A stretch of DNA of 64,000 bases from an uncultured Paracoccaceae bacterium (GCA_937983405.1 CALJZN010000029.1:1-64000), one strand, 5' to 3'. Numbered from the stretch's first letter, positions 31,120 through 40,063 are shown. Notes: generated from the letters alone by a model not told the origin. Translations and numbers: made by a program.

Positions 31120-32604
31120 ATGCCCAGGATCCTGATCCTCGACTGCAAGCAGGAGATCTCGTCGTTCAATCCCCTGCCCTCGCAATACGCCAACTTCGCC
31201 ATCCTGCGCGGGCCCGAGATGCTCGAGCACCGCGGGCGCAACACCGAGGTCGCGGGCGCGCTGGCGGTGTTCGAGGCGCGGCCCGACATCGCGGTGATCC
31301 CCACCATCGCCGCCCGGGCGGGCAGCGCAGGCATCCTTTCGGCCGAGGGGTGGCAGCGGCTGTCGGAGGAGATCCTCGCGGCGGTGGCCGCCCGGGCGGA
31401 CGAGGCCGATGCGGTCTATGCCTCGCTCCACGGGGCGATGGGGGCGGTGGGCGAGCTTGACCCCGAGGGCCACCTGCTGACGGAGATCCGCCGGATGATC
31501 GGCCCCGACAAGCCCATGGTCATGTCGCTCGACCTGCACGGCATCTGCACCGCGCGGATGCTGGCCCAGACCGACGGGCAGGCGATCTATCACACCTACC
31601 CGCATGTCGATTTCGCCGACACCGGGCGGCGGGCGGCGGAGCTTCTGCTGCGGGTCATGGGCGGGGCAAGGCCGGTGACGGCGCGGGTGTGGATTCCGGC
31701 GCTGGTGCGCGGCGACGAGCTTGTCACCCGCACCGGCTGCTACGGCGACCTGATCCGCGAGTGCCAGCGCATCGAGCGCGAGGGCACCGCGCTGGCCGCG
31801 GGCATCATCATCGGCAACCCCTTCACCGACGTCCCCGAGCTGGGCTGCCAGGTGTTGGTGACGACCGACGGCGACCCGGCCACGGCCGAGGCCGAGGCGG
31901 CGCGGATCGCCGCCGAGTTCTGGCCGCTGCGCCACCGGATGCAGGGCAAGCTGATCGGGCTGACCCGCGCCATCGCCCAGGCGCGCACCATGAAGGGGCC
32001 GGTGATCTTCACCGACGCGGCCGATGCCACCTCGTCGGGGGCGACGGGGGATTCGAACGCGATCCTCCGGGCGCTGCAGAAGGCGGACTATCCCGGCCGG
32101 GTGCTGGCGCCGATCGTGGACGCCCCGGCGGCGGCGGCGGCCCATGCCGCCGGGGTGGGGGCGACGATCCGCGTGGGCCTCGGCGGGTCGATCGACCCGG
32201 CGCGCTTTCCGCCGATGCCGGTCGAGGCGCGGGTGAAGCTGCTCTCGGACGGTCGCGCGCGGCTCGAGACGATGGGCACGCCGATCGATGCCGGACCTTC
32301 GGCGGTCCTGACCTTCGGGCGCTTCACCGTCGTGGTGCTGTCGCGCAGCGTCAGCCTGTTCGACCGCGCGCTCTACTGGTCGAACGGCTGCAACCCGCGC
32401 GACTTCGACCTGATCGTGGTCAAGTCGCCCCATTGCGAAGGGCACATGTTCGATGCCTGGGCCGAAAAGACCTTCAACATCGACGCCCCCGGGGCGACCT
32501 CGGCCAACCTCGAGAGCCTCGGCCACACAATCTGCCCGCGGCCGATGTATCCGCTGGACGAGGGAGTGGAGTTTGCGCCGCGGCCGGTGCTGTTTTGGCG
32601 CTGA
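31120..32604 (+). CDS. M81-family metallopeptidase (MlrC-like, DUF1485)
   Basis: The 494-residue protein is related to MlrC, the peptidase of the microcystin degradation pathway; most family members have no known substrate. N-terminal domain features: LDCKQEISSFNPLP, YASLHGAMGAVGE near residue 100, SLDLHGICTARM near residue 132 and YHTYPHVDFADTGRRAAELL near residue 150, whose His/Asp/Glu residues are likely zinc ligands. The C-terminal MlrC domain has DAADATSSGATGDSNAIL and VVKSPHCEGHMF. It has no signal peptide, so it is cytoplasmic. It lies between the deacylase and the second enolase-superfamily gene, suggesting a shared pathway on small amide-bonded substrates. Confidence 0.88.
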   Translation: MPRILILDCKQEISSFNPLPSQYANFAILRGPEMLEHRGRNTEVAGALAVFEARPDIAVIPTIAARAGSAGILSAEGWQRLSEEILAAVAARADEADAVYASLHGAMGAVGELDPEGHLLTEIRRMIGPDKPMVMSLDLHGICTARMLAQTDGQAIYHTYPHVDFADTGRRAAELLLRVMGGARPVTARVWIPALVRGDELVTRTGCYGDLIRECQRIEREGTALAAGIIIGNPFTDVPELGCQVLVTTDGDPATAEAEAARIAAEFWPLRHRMQGKLIGLTRAIAQARTMKGPVIFTDAADATSSGATGDSNAILRALQKADYPGRVLAPIVDAPAAAAAHAAGVGATIRVGLGGSIDPARFPPMPVEARVKLLSDGRARLETMGTPIDAGPSAVLTFGRFTVVVLSRSVSLFDRALYWSNGCNPRDFDLIVVKSPHCEGHMFDAWAEKTFNIDAPGATSANLESLGHTICPRPMYPLDEGVEFAPRPVLFWR

Positions 32605-32678
32605 TCCCCGGCGGGCGCCCGTGGCGGGCGGGTGGGGCCGCGGGCGGGGATGATCGGACGAGGACGAGAGGGCGGGCG

Positions 32679-33851
32679 ATGCGGATCGAGGCGGTGGATT
32701 TCTTCTATCTTGCGATGCCCGAGGTCACGACCGCGGCCGACGGCAGCCAGGATGCGGCGCTGGTGCGGGTGGCCGCGGGCGGGCTGACCGGCTGGGGCGA
32801 GTGCGAGGCGGCGCCCCTGCCCTCGATCGCGGCCTTCGTCTGCCCGATGTCGCACGGCGCCTGCCGCCCTGTGGGCGCCGCGGTCCTGGGCGCGCGGCTT
32901 GACGGGCCGGCGGACGTCGCAGCGATCGCTGCCCGGATCGCGCAGGACAGCATGGACCTGCTGCAGGCCGCGCACACCTGGTCGGGCGTCGAGATGGCGC
33001 TATGGGACCTGCTGGGCAAGGCGCGGCAGGAACCGGTCTGGAGGCTGCTCGGACATGCGCGGTCCGAGCCCAAGCTGCCCTATGCCTCGCTTCTGTTCGG
33101 CGACACGCCCGAGGCGACGCTGGAGCGGGGCCGGGCAGCACGGGCGGCGGGGTTTGCCGCCGTCAAGTTCGGCTGGGGGCCGATCGGCCGCGGGGCGGCG
33201 GCGGCCGATGCCGACCAGTTCGCCGCCGCGCGCGAGGGCGTGGGCGCGGACGCCCGGCTGATGATCGACACCGGCCAGATCTTTTCCGAGGATGTCGAGG
33301 CCGCCGCCGCGCGCCTGCCCGCCCTTGTCGCCGCCCGCGCGCACTGGTTCGAGGAGCCGTTCGCGGGCCACGCCTACGAAGCCTATGCCGCGCTGGCCGC
33401 GCGCAGCCCGGTGGGGCTCGCCGGCGGCGAGGCGGCGCACAACATCGCCATGGCGCGGCATCTGATGGACTACGGCCGCGTGCGCTTCATCCAGATCGAC
33501 ACCGGGCGGATCGGCGGGATCGGCCCGGCCAAGGCGGTGGCCGACCTCGCCCGGGCGCGCGGCGTGACCTTCGTCAACCACAGCTTCACCACGCATCTGG
33601 CGCTGTCGGCCTCGCTCCAGCCCTTTGCGGGCCACGCCGAGGCGTGCATCTGCGAATATCCGGCGGCGCCCTCGGCGCTGGCGCGGGCGATGGTGCGGAC
33701 GCCGCTTGCCTTCGACGCGGCGGGGATGCTGCGCGCCCCCGAGGCCCCGGGGCTCGGGGTCGAGCTGGCGACCGACGCGCTGCGCCCCTTCCTCGTCGAG
33801 GCCGAGATCCGCGTCGGCGGCCGCACGCTTTACCGCACCCCGGCGCTCTAG
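32679..33851 (+). CDS. Enolase-superfamily enzyme, mandelate racemase/muconate lactonizing family (second copy)
   Basis: Also 390 residues, this is a paralogue of the divergent gene at 28774-29946. Metal ligands: Asp in LMIDTGQ, Glu in WFEEPF, Glu in AGGEAAHN. The general base is His in FVNHSFTTHLALSAS. The catalytic-Lys region reads AVKFGWGPIG, again K-x-G rather than K-x-K. The N-terminal cap has GWGECEAAPLPS. It follows the M81 gene after a 74-base gap. The paired, divergently arranged copies may act on the two enantiomers or on successive acid intermediates; that is inference. Confidence 0.85.
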   Translation: MRIEAVDFFYLAMPEVTTAADGSQDAALVRVAAGGLTGWGECEAAPLPSIAAFVCPMSHGACRPVGAAVLGARLDGPADVAAIAARIAQDSMDLLQAAHTWSGVEMALWDLLGKARQEPVWRLLGHARSEPKLPYASLLFGDTPEATLERGRAARAAGFAAVKFGWGPIGRGAAAADADQFAAAREGVGADARLMIDTGQIFSEDVEAAAARLPALVAARAHWFEEPFAGHAYEAYAALAARSPVGLAGGEAAHNIAMARHLMDYGRVRFIQIDTGRIGGIGPAKAVADLARARGVTFVNHSFTTHLALSASLQPFAGHAEACICEYPAAPSALARAMVRTPLAFDAAGMLRAPEAPGLGVELATDALRPFLVEAEIRVGGRTLYRTPAL

Positions 33852-33875
33852 CCCCCGGGAGGGGAACCGGGCGTC

Positions 33876-33970
33876 GGCACGGGCTTCGGCACGGGCTTCG
33901 GCACGGGCTTCGGCACGGGCTTCGGCACGGGCTTCGGCACGGGCGGCGGCACGGGCGGCGGCACGGGCGC
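33876..33970. repeat. 12-base tandem repeat upstream of radA
   Basis: Five exact copies of GGCACGGGCTTC (33876-33935) are followed by two copies of the variant GGCACGGGCGGC and a partial unit. The array fills most of the 167-base gap between the enolase-superfamily gene and radA and ends about 50 bases before the radA ATG. No coding use is evident, although all frames are open. It is a minisatellite with likely length variation. Confidence 0.9.
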
Positions 33971-34018
33971 AGCGGCGGGGCCTTGCCCGTCCCCGCCCGA
34001 TCGGGCAAGCCTGCGGCC

Positions 34019-35383
34019 ATGGCCCGGCCCCCCGCCTACGTCTGCACCGCCTGCGGCGCGGCCCATCGCAAATGGGCCGGGCGCTGCGACGCCTGCGGCG
34101 GGTGGAACACCATCGTCGAGGAAGGCGCCGCCACCGCCCCCGGGCCGCGCGCCCGGGGGCGGGCGCTGCCGCTTTCGGACCTCGCCAGCGCCGAACCCGA
34201 CCCGCCGCGCACGGTCAGCGGCATGGGCGAGCTCGACCGCGTGCTGGGCGGCGGGCTGGTCCCGGGCTCGGCGGTGCTGCTGGGGGGCGATCCGGGGATC
34301 GGGAAGTCGACGCTGCTGCTGCAGGCCGTCGCGCGCTTTGCCGGCGCGGGGCTGTCCTGTCTTTACGTCTCGGGCGAGGAGGCGACGGCCCAGGTGCGCC
34401 TGCGCGCCGCGCGGCTGGGCCTGACCGCGGCGCCGGTTCGGCTGGCGGCGGCCACCGCGCTGGGCGATGTCCTCGCCACGCTCGAGGCCGAGCGGCCGGG
34501 ACTGGCGGTGATCGATTCGATCCAGACGATGTGGTCCGACGCGGTCGACAGCGCGCCGGGGTCGGTGGCCCAGCTGCGCCAGGCCGCGCACGACCTCGTG
34601 GGCTTTGCCAAGCGGCGCGGGACGGCGGTGGTGCTGGTGGGCCATGTCACCAAGGACGGCCAGATCGCCGGTCCGCGGGTGGTCGAGCACATGGTCGATT
34701 GCGTGCTTTACTTCGAGGGCGAGCGCGGCCACGCCTTCCGCATCCTGCGCGCGGTAAAGAACCGCTTCGGCCCGGCCGACGAGATCGGCGTGTTCGAGAT
34801 GACGGGCGCCGGGCTGGCCGAGGTGCCCAACCCCTCGGCGCTGTTCCTGGCCGAACGCGACCGCCCGGCGCCCGGTTCGGTGGTGTTCGCGGGCATCGAG
34901 GGGACGCGGCCGCTGCTGGTGGAGATCCAGGCGCTGGTGGCGCCCGGCCCCCCCGGGTCGCCCCGCCGGTCGGTGGTGGGCTGGGACAGCGGGCGGCTGG
35001 CGATGATCCTCGCCGTGCTCGAGGCGCGCTGCGGCATCCCCTTCGCGGGGCTCGACGTCTATCTCAACGTCGCGGGCGGGCTGCGCATCGGCGAGCCCGC
35101 GGCCGACCTCGCGGTGGTCGCGGCGCTGCTGTCGGCGCGCGAGGATGCGGCGCTGCCGCCCGATACCGTGGTGTTCGGCGAGATCGGCCTGTCGGGCGCC
35201 CTGCGCCCCGTCAGCCAGACGGAAAACCGGTTGAAAGAGGCGCGGAAACTTGGTTTCACCCAGGCCATAGTGCCGTCGCGATCGGGCGCTAGCATGACCG
35301 ACGGCAGCGCGGAGGGCGACCTGCGCCTGCGGCGCATGCCCGATCTGGCGACGATGGTGGGCGAAATCTTCGGGGCCGGCTGA
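34019..35383 (+). CDS. radA: DNA repair protein RadA
   Basis: RadA (454 residues) is a RecA-like helicase that processes recombination intermediates. The N-terminal zinc finger (CTACG and CDACGGWN) is intact. Walker A GDPGIGKSTLL lies near residue 95, the RadA-specific KNRFG motif near residue 245, and the C-terminal Lon-like domain ends with GEIGLSGALRPV and FTQAIVPS. ATG at 34019 is the only start near the zinc finger. cvpA and purF follow. Confidence 0.95.
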   Translation: MARPPAYVCTACGAAHRKWAGRCDACGGWNTIVEEGAATAPGPRARGRALPLSDLASAEPDPPRTVSGMGELDRVLGGGLVPGSAVLLGGDPGIGKSTLLLQAVARFAGAGLSCLYVSGEEATAQVRLRAARLGLTAAPVRLAAATALGDVLATLEAERPGLAVIDSIQTMWSDAVDSAPGSVAQLRQAAHDLVGFAKRRGTAVVLVGHVTKDGQIAGPRVVEHMVDCVLYFEGERGHAFRILRAVKNRFGPADEIGVFEMTGAGLAEVPNPSALFLAERDRPAPGSVVFAGIEGTRPLLVEIQALVAPGPPGSPRRSVVGWDSGRLAMILAVLEARCGIPFAGLDVYLNVAGGLRIGEPAADLAVVAALLSAREDAALPPDTVVFGEIGLSGALRPVSQTENRLKEARKLGFTQAIVPSRSGASMTDGSAEGDLRLRRMPDLATMVGEIFGAG

Positions 35384-35407
35384 TGACCCCGTCGGGGAGT
35401 GTGCGGG

Positions 35408-36019
35408 ATGGACGGCTTTACCATCGTCGATGCGGTCGTGGCCGCCGTCATCATCGTCTCGGCGATCCTTGCCTATTCGCGCGGCCTGGTCCGCGAGGTC
35501 ATGGCGATCCTCGGCTGGGTCGCGGCGGCCGTCGTCGCCTTCGTCTTCGCGCCCGAGGTCGAGCCGCTGATGCGCGAGTTGCCGATGGTCGGGGGGGTCC
35601 TGTCGGAAAGCTGTGAGCTCTCCATGATCGCAGCCTTCGCCGCGGTCTTTGCGGTGGCCCTGGTGGTGGCGGCGCTGTTCACGCCGCTTCTGTCGTCGGT
35701 TGTGCAGGGCTCGGCGCTGGGCGGCATCGACCAGGCGCTGGGGTTCCTGTTCGGCACGCTGCGCGGGGTGGTGCTGGTCGCGGTGGCACTGGTCGTCTAC
35801 GAGCGCGCCTTCGTCGGCCAGGCGATCCCGATCATCGACCAGAGCCGGTCGGCCGCCATCTTCGCCCGCTTGAACGACCGCATCGAGGACGCGCTGCCCG
35901 ACGACGTGCCCGGCTGGATCATCGGGCGCTATGACGAGCTGATGACGGGCTGCGAGCGCCGGCGCCCCCCCGCCCCGGCCCCCGCGCCCGCGCCATCGCC
36001 CGCCGCACCGGCAAACTGA
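35408..36019 (+). CDS. cvpA: CvpA family membrane protein
   Basis: This 203-residue protein has four hydrophobic segments (about residues 5-25, 28-48, 62-85 and 105-128) and a soluble C-terminus ending in an Ala/Pro-rich tail. The family is linked to colicin V production in E. coli and to envelope homeostasis. The start MDGFTIVDAVVAAVII at the ATG 35408 fits the family; a GTG three codons upstream is possible. It precedes purF, the classic cvpA-purF pairing. Confidence 0.9.
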   Translation: MDGFTIVDAVVAAVIIVSAILAYSRGLVREVMAILGWVAAAVVAFVFAPEVEPLMRELPMVGGVLSESCELSMIAAFAAVFAVALVVAALFTPLLSSVVQGSALGGIDQALGFLFGTLRGVVLVAVALVVYERAFVGQAIPIIDQSRSAAIFARLNDRIEDALPDDVPGWIIGRYDELMTGCERRRPPAPAPAPAPSPAAPAN

Positions 36020-36106
36020 TCCCCCGGTGGCGCCCCCCCCGTGACAGGCGGCGCCGGGGCCCCTAAAGAAGAAGCGCACGCTCGCCCCACGGGAATCGCC
36101 GTCGTG

Positions 36107-37576
36107 ATGCGCACCCTGCCGTCCCACCCCTTCGACGACGATCGCCTGCGCGAGGAATGCGGCATTTACGGCGTCACGGGATTGTCCGACGCCGCCAATT
36201 TCGTTGCGCTCGGCCTGCACGCGCTGCAGCACCGCGGTCAGGAGGCGGGGGGCATCGTCGCCTTCCACCCCGAACACGGGTTCAGCACCGCGCACCGCTT
36301 CGGCTATGTCCGCGACAGCTTCACCAAGGCCAGCCTGATGGAGACGCTGCCGGGCAGCATCGCCATCGGCCATGTGCGCTATTCCACCGCCGGATCGAAG
36401 GGCCCCACCGCCCTGCGCGAGGTGCAGCCCTTCTTCGGCGAGTTCGCCATGGGCGGCTGCGCCATCGCCCACAACGGCAACCTCACCAACGCCCTGGCAC
36501 TGCGGCGCGAGCTGATCGAGCGCGGGGCGATCTTCCAGTCGTCCTCGGACACCGAGTGCATCATCCACCTGATGGCCCGCTCGATCCAGCGCAGCCTGCC
36601 GGAACGGATGAAGGACGCGCTGCGCCGGGTCGAGGGGGCGTTCTCGATCGTGGCGATGACGCGGACCAAGCTGATCGGGGTGCGCGATGCCCTGGGCGTG
36701 CGGCCGCTGGTGCTGGGGCGGCTGGGCGAGGGGCATGTGCTGTCCTCCGAGACCTGCGCGCTCGACATCGTGGGCGCGGAGTTCCTGCGCGAGGTCGAGC
36801 CGGGCGAGATGATCGTGATCGAGGGAGGCCGGGTCGAGAGCTTTTGCCCCTTCGAGCCCCGGCGCCCGCGCTTCTGCCTGTTCGAGCACGTCTATTTCTC
36901 GCGCCCCGATTCGCTTCTGGGCGGCCGGTCGGTCTATGAGACGCGCCATGCCATCGGCCGCGAGCTGGCGCGCGAGGCGCCGGCGGAGGCCGACCTCGTC
37001 TGCCCGGTGCCCGACTCGGGCACGCCTGCGGCCATCGGCTACAGCCAGGAATCCGGCATCCCCTTCGCCATGGGCATCGTGCGCAACCAGTATGTCGGGC
37101 GCACCTTCATCGAACCCACCGAGCAGATCCGCAACATGGGGGTCCGGCTGAAGCTGAACGTCAACCGCGCCCTCGTCCGCGGCAAGCGCATCGTGCTGGT
37201 GGACGACAGCGTGGTGCGGGGCACGACCTCGATGAAAATCAAGGAGATGATCCTCGAGGCGGGGGCCGTCGAGGTGCATTTCCGCATCGCCTCGCCGCCC
37301 ACCGCCTGGCCCTGCTTCTACGGCGTGGACACGCCCGAGCGCGACAAGCTCTTGGCCGCGCGCATGACCGAGGAGGAGATGCGCGACTTCATCGGCGTCG
37401 ACTCGCTGCGCTTTCTCTCGCTCGACGGGCTCTATCGCGCCGCCGGAGAGGCGGCAGGCCGCAACCCGCAGGCGCCCCAGTATTGCGATGCCTGCTTCTC
37501 GGGCGACTATCCCGTGGCGCCCTCGGACATGCTGGCGCGCGGCTTTGTCACCAACGCGGCGAAGGCGGCCGAATAG
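36107..37576 (+). CDS. purF: Amidophosphoribosyltransferase
   Basis: PurF (489 residues) makes phosphoribosylamine from PRPP and glutamine, the first step of purine synthesis. The N-terminal Ntn-hydrolase nucleophile Cys is in REECGIYGV, preceded by a propeptide of about 16 residues that must be cleaved. Glutaminase motifs: HALQHRGQEAGG, GHVRYSTAGS and NGNLTN. The PRPP loop is VLVDDSVVRGTTS near residue 365. ATG at 36107 is chosen; a GTG lies immediately before it. The C-terminus has Cys pairs of the type that bind an Fe-S cluster in some PurF proteins (YCDACF). Confidence 0.96.
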   Translation: MRTLPSHPFDDDRLREECGIYGVTGLSDAANFVALGLHALQHRGQEAGGIVAFHPEHGFSTAHRFGYVRDSFTKASLMETLPGSIAIGHVRYSTAGSKGPTALREVQPFFGEFAMGGCAIAHNGNLTNALALRRELIERGAIFQSSSDTECIIHLMARSIQRSLPERMKDALRRVEGAFSIVAMTRTKLIGVRDALGVRPLVLGRLGEGHVLSSETCALDIVGAEFLREVEPGEMIVIEGGRVESFCPFEPRRPRFCLFEHVYFSRPDSLLGGRSVYETRHAIGRELAREAPAEADLVCPVPDSGTPAAIGYSQESGIPFAMGIVRNQYVGRTFIEPTEQIRNMGVRLKLNVNRALVRGKRIVLVDDSVVRGTTSMKIKEMILEAGAVEVHFRIASPPTAWPCFYGVDTPERDKLLAARMTEEEMRDFIGVDSLRFLSLDGLYRAAGEAAGRNPQAPQYCDACFSGDYPVAPSDMLARGFVTNAAKAAE

Positions 37577-37639
37577 CGCCGCGCCGCCGGCCCCGCCGCC
37601 CCTTGCAGGCCGGCGGCGCGGGTGGCAAGGATCGCAGGC

Positions 37640-38311
37640 ATGACCGGCGCGCCGACCCCTGCCCCCCGCATCGCCCTCGTGCTCGGCGCCTCGCGCGGCC
37701 TGGGCTTTGCGCTGGCGCGGGCGCTGGGCGCGGCGGGCTGGCAGGTGGTGGCGGTCGCGCGCACCGAGGGCGGGCTCGAGGAGCTCGACGATGCCATCCG
37801 CGCCGCAGGCGGGCCGCAGCCGATGCTGGCGCCGCTCGACATCACCAATCTCGACGCGATGCGCCATCTCTGCCGCAGCGTGTTCGACCGCTGGGGCCGC
37901 GCCGATCTCTGGGTGCACACGGCGATCCACGCCCCCCCCATGGCGCCGGCGGGCCATATCGACCCCAAGGACTGGGAGCGCGCGCTGGCGGTGAACGCCC
38001 GCGCCCCGGGCCTGCTGATCCCGCTCGTCGAACCCCTGCTGCGCGCCGCGCCGGCCGGCACGGCGCTGTTTCTGGACGATCCGCGGGCGGGGCAGAAGTT
38101 CTTCGGCGCCTACGGGGCAACCAAGGCGGCGCAGATCGCGCTGGCGCGAAGCTGGCAGGCCGAGGGCGCGCGGATCGGCCCGCGGGTGGCGATCGAGACG
38201 CCCGCGCCGATGCCCACCGCGCTGCGCGCCCGCTTCTTCCCCGGCGAGGACCGCAGCCGCCTGACCCCCTGCGCCGACGAGGCCGCGCGGCTTATGCCGC
38301 TGCTCGCCTGA
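37640..38311 (+). CDS. Short-chain dehydrogenase/reductase
   Basis: The 223-residue protein has a Rossmann dinucleotide fold with GASRGLG near residue 15, a D-x-T/N core (PLDITNLDAM), and the YxxxK active site in YGATKAAQIALARSW near residue 155. The substrate is unknown. It follows purF after 63 bases and may be co-transcribed; a similar SDR next to purF is common in Rhodobacteraceae. The usual catalytic Ser is not obvious (LFLDDPRAG precedes the Tyr). Confidence 0.85.
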   Translation: MTGAPTPAPRIALVLGASRGLGFALARALGAAGWQVVAVARTEGGLEELDDAIRAAGGPQPMLAPLDITNLDAMRHLCRSVFDRWGRADLWVHTAIHAPPMAPAGHIDPKDWERALAVNARAPGLLIPLVEPLLRAAPAGTALFLDDPRAGQKFFGAYGATKAAQIALARSWQAEGARIGPRVAIETPAPMPTALRARFFPGEDRSRLTPCADEAARLMPLLA

Positions 38312-38317
38312 GCGGGC

Positions 38318-40063
38318 TCAGACGAAGGCGAAGTCGCCCGCGTCGAGCGTGCCGAAGGCGATCCCCTGCACCAGGATCGCGGTGCCCCCCGGCAGGGTGA
38401 CAAGGGTCGATCCGCCCGCCGCCGGCGCGAACACGAGTTCGGCGAAGCTGCCGCCCGGGATGCGGATGAAGTCCTCGCCCCGGACGAAATCCTCGATCAG
38501 ATTGGCGCCCTCGGCGATCAGCCGGGCGAAGTCGAACACGTCCGCCCCTGGCCCGCCAGTCAGCGTATCGTCGCCCGCCCCGCCGGCGAGGGTGTCGTTG
38601 CCGATGCCGCCGCGCAGCCGGTCGTCGCCCGCCTCGCCGAAGAGGCGGTCGTTGCCGCCGTCGCCGATCAGGACATCGCCGCCGTCCCCACCGAACAGCC
38701 GGTCGGCTTGGGCCCCGCCCCAGAGCGTATCGTTGCCGATGCCGCCGTAGAGCGAGTCGTTGCCGGCTTCGCCCCGCAGCCGGTCGTTGGCCGATCCCCC
38801 GTCTAGCGTGTCGTTGCCGTCGCCGCCGAACAGCGCGTCGTTGCCGCCGTCGCCTGACAGCGAGTCGTCGCCCGCCCCGCCCTCGATCCGGTCGCGCCCG
38901 GCCCCGCCGAAGGCGCTGTCGTGGCCCTCGCTGCCGCGGAGCAGATCGTCGCCCGAGCCGCCGTAGAGCACATCGTTGCCCGCCTCGCCGTCGAGCGTGT
39001 CCTCGCCGGCGTCGCCGTGCAGCGTGTCGTTGCCCGTCCAGCCGGCGATGCTGTCGGCATCGGCCCCGCCGAAGGCCACATCGTCGCCCGCGCCGCCCGA
39101 GATGAGGTCGAGGCCGGTGCCGCCGAACAGGCTATCGTTGCCCTCGTTGCCGAACAGGCTGTCGTTGCCGTCGCCGCCGTGGAGGGTGTCGTTGCCCACA
39201 TCGAACTGGGCGGCCCCGAGATCGCCGTAGAGAAGATCGTTGCCGCCATCGCCGTGAAGGAGATCGGCCCCGCCCACCCCCCAGAGCGTGTCGTTGTCCT
39301 CGCCGCCGAAGAGGGTGTCGGCGCCCGCGCCCCCGAAGGCCTCGTCGTTGCCCGCCTCGCCGCGCACCAGGTCGTTGCCGTCGGCGGCGAACAGAAGGTC
39401 GTTGCCCGACCCGCCGAGAAGCGTGTCGTCGCCTGTGCCGCCGTTGAGCGTGTCGTTGCCGTCGCCCCCCTCGAGCCGGTCCTTGCCGCCGCCGCCCTCG
39501 GCATAGTCGCGGCCCGCCCCGCCGAAGAGGCTGTCGGCCCCCGACCCGGCGAACAGCCGGTCGTCCCCGCCCTCGCCATACAGCAGACCCGAGCCCTGGA
39601 GCGTGTCGTTGCCCTCGCCGCCGTAGAGCGTGTTGGCCCCGTTCACGCCCACGAGGCTGTCGTTGCCGGCCCCGCCGTAGAGCACATCGCTGTCGCCGCT
39701 CGCGGGCGGCGGGAAGGCCACGCTGTCGCCCAGAAGCGTGTCGTCGCCGTCCCCGCCCAGGAGCGTGTCGTTCCCCATCTGGCCGAGCAGGATGTCGTTT
39801 CCCGCCCCGCCTTCGAGCGAATCGTCGCCGTCCTCGCCGCGCAGGCTGTCGTTGCCGTCGCCGCCGAAGGCGGTGTCGTGGCCCGCGCCGCCCAGAATCG
39901 TGTCGTCGCCGCCGCCGCCGTCGAGCAGGTCGTTGCCGTCGCCGCCGAGGATGCTGTCCGCCGCGGGGCCTGGAAAGCTGCCCGCAGGGTCGCGCAGCAC
40001 CCCTGGGCTGACCTGCGCGGGCGTGATCGTGTCGTTGCCCGCCGTTCCGGTGAACACTGCCAT
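38318..40063 (-). CDS. RTX calcium-binding protein (hemolysin-type nonapeptide repeats throughout)
   Basis: The 581-residue protein starts MAVFTGTAGNDTITPAQ and is built almost wholly of Gly/Asp-rich RTX nonapeptides (GGxGxDxLx), dozens in number, which bind calcium and fold into beta-rolls outside the cell. No enzymatic domain is present. The last 60 residues (LIEDFVRGEDFIRI to DAGDFAFV) are a typical type I secretion signal region. There is no N-terminal signal peptide. The type I secretion genes are not in the window. It ends seven bases from the convergent SDR gene. A surface-layer, matrix or adhesion role is inferred. Confidence 0.9.
   Translation of the reverse strand: MAVFTGTAGNDTITPAQVSPGVLRDPAGSFPGPAADSILGGDGNDLLDGGGGDDTILGGAGHDTAFGGDGNDSLRGEDGDDSLEGGAGNDILLGQMGNDTLLGGDGDDTLLGDSVAFPPPASGDSDVLYGGAGNDSLVGVNGANTLYGGEGNDTLQGSGLLYGEGGDDRLFAGSGADSLFGGAGRDYAEGGGGKDRLEGGDGNDTLNGGTGDDTLLGGSGNDLLFAADGNDLVRGEAGNDEAFGGAGADTLFGGEDNDTLWGVGGADLLHGDGGNDLLYGDLGAAQFDVGNDTLHGGDGNDSLFGNEGNDSLFGGTGLDLISGGAGDDVAFGGADADSIAGWTGNDTLHGDAGEDTLDGEAGNDVLYGGSGDDLLRGSEGHDSAFGGAGRDRIEGGAGDDSLSGDGGNDALFGGDGNDTLDGGSANDRLRGEAGNDSLYGGIGNDTLWGGAQADRLFGGDGGDVLIGDGGNDRLFGEAGDDRLRGGIGNDTLAGGAGDDTLTGGPGADVFDFARLIAEGANLIEDFVRGEDFIRIPGGSFAELVFAPAAGGSTLVTLPGGTAILVQGIAFGTLDAGDFAFV

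Noticed and set aside
30948-31460. Plus-strand frame of 170 codons spanning the deacylase end and the M81 start
   Set aside because: It is out of frame with both recognisable proteins. The correct deacylase C-terminus is in another frame, ending at 31092.
33876-33970. Possible CRISPR-like array
   Set aside because: The 12-base units are directly adjacent with no unique spacers, so it is a simple tandem repeat.
33848-37957. Very long minus-strand open frame (about 1369 codons) opposite radA, cvpA and purF
   Set aside because: It is the antisense of well-supported genes, with Arg/Gly/His/Pro-rich low-complexity translation. Long spurious frames are expected because stop codons are rare at this GC content.
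38400-40000. Regular DNA-level repeats that could suggest a satellite or CRISPR
   Set aside because: The periodicity follows the nonapeptide codons of the RTX protein and is fully explained by coding.
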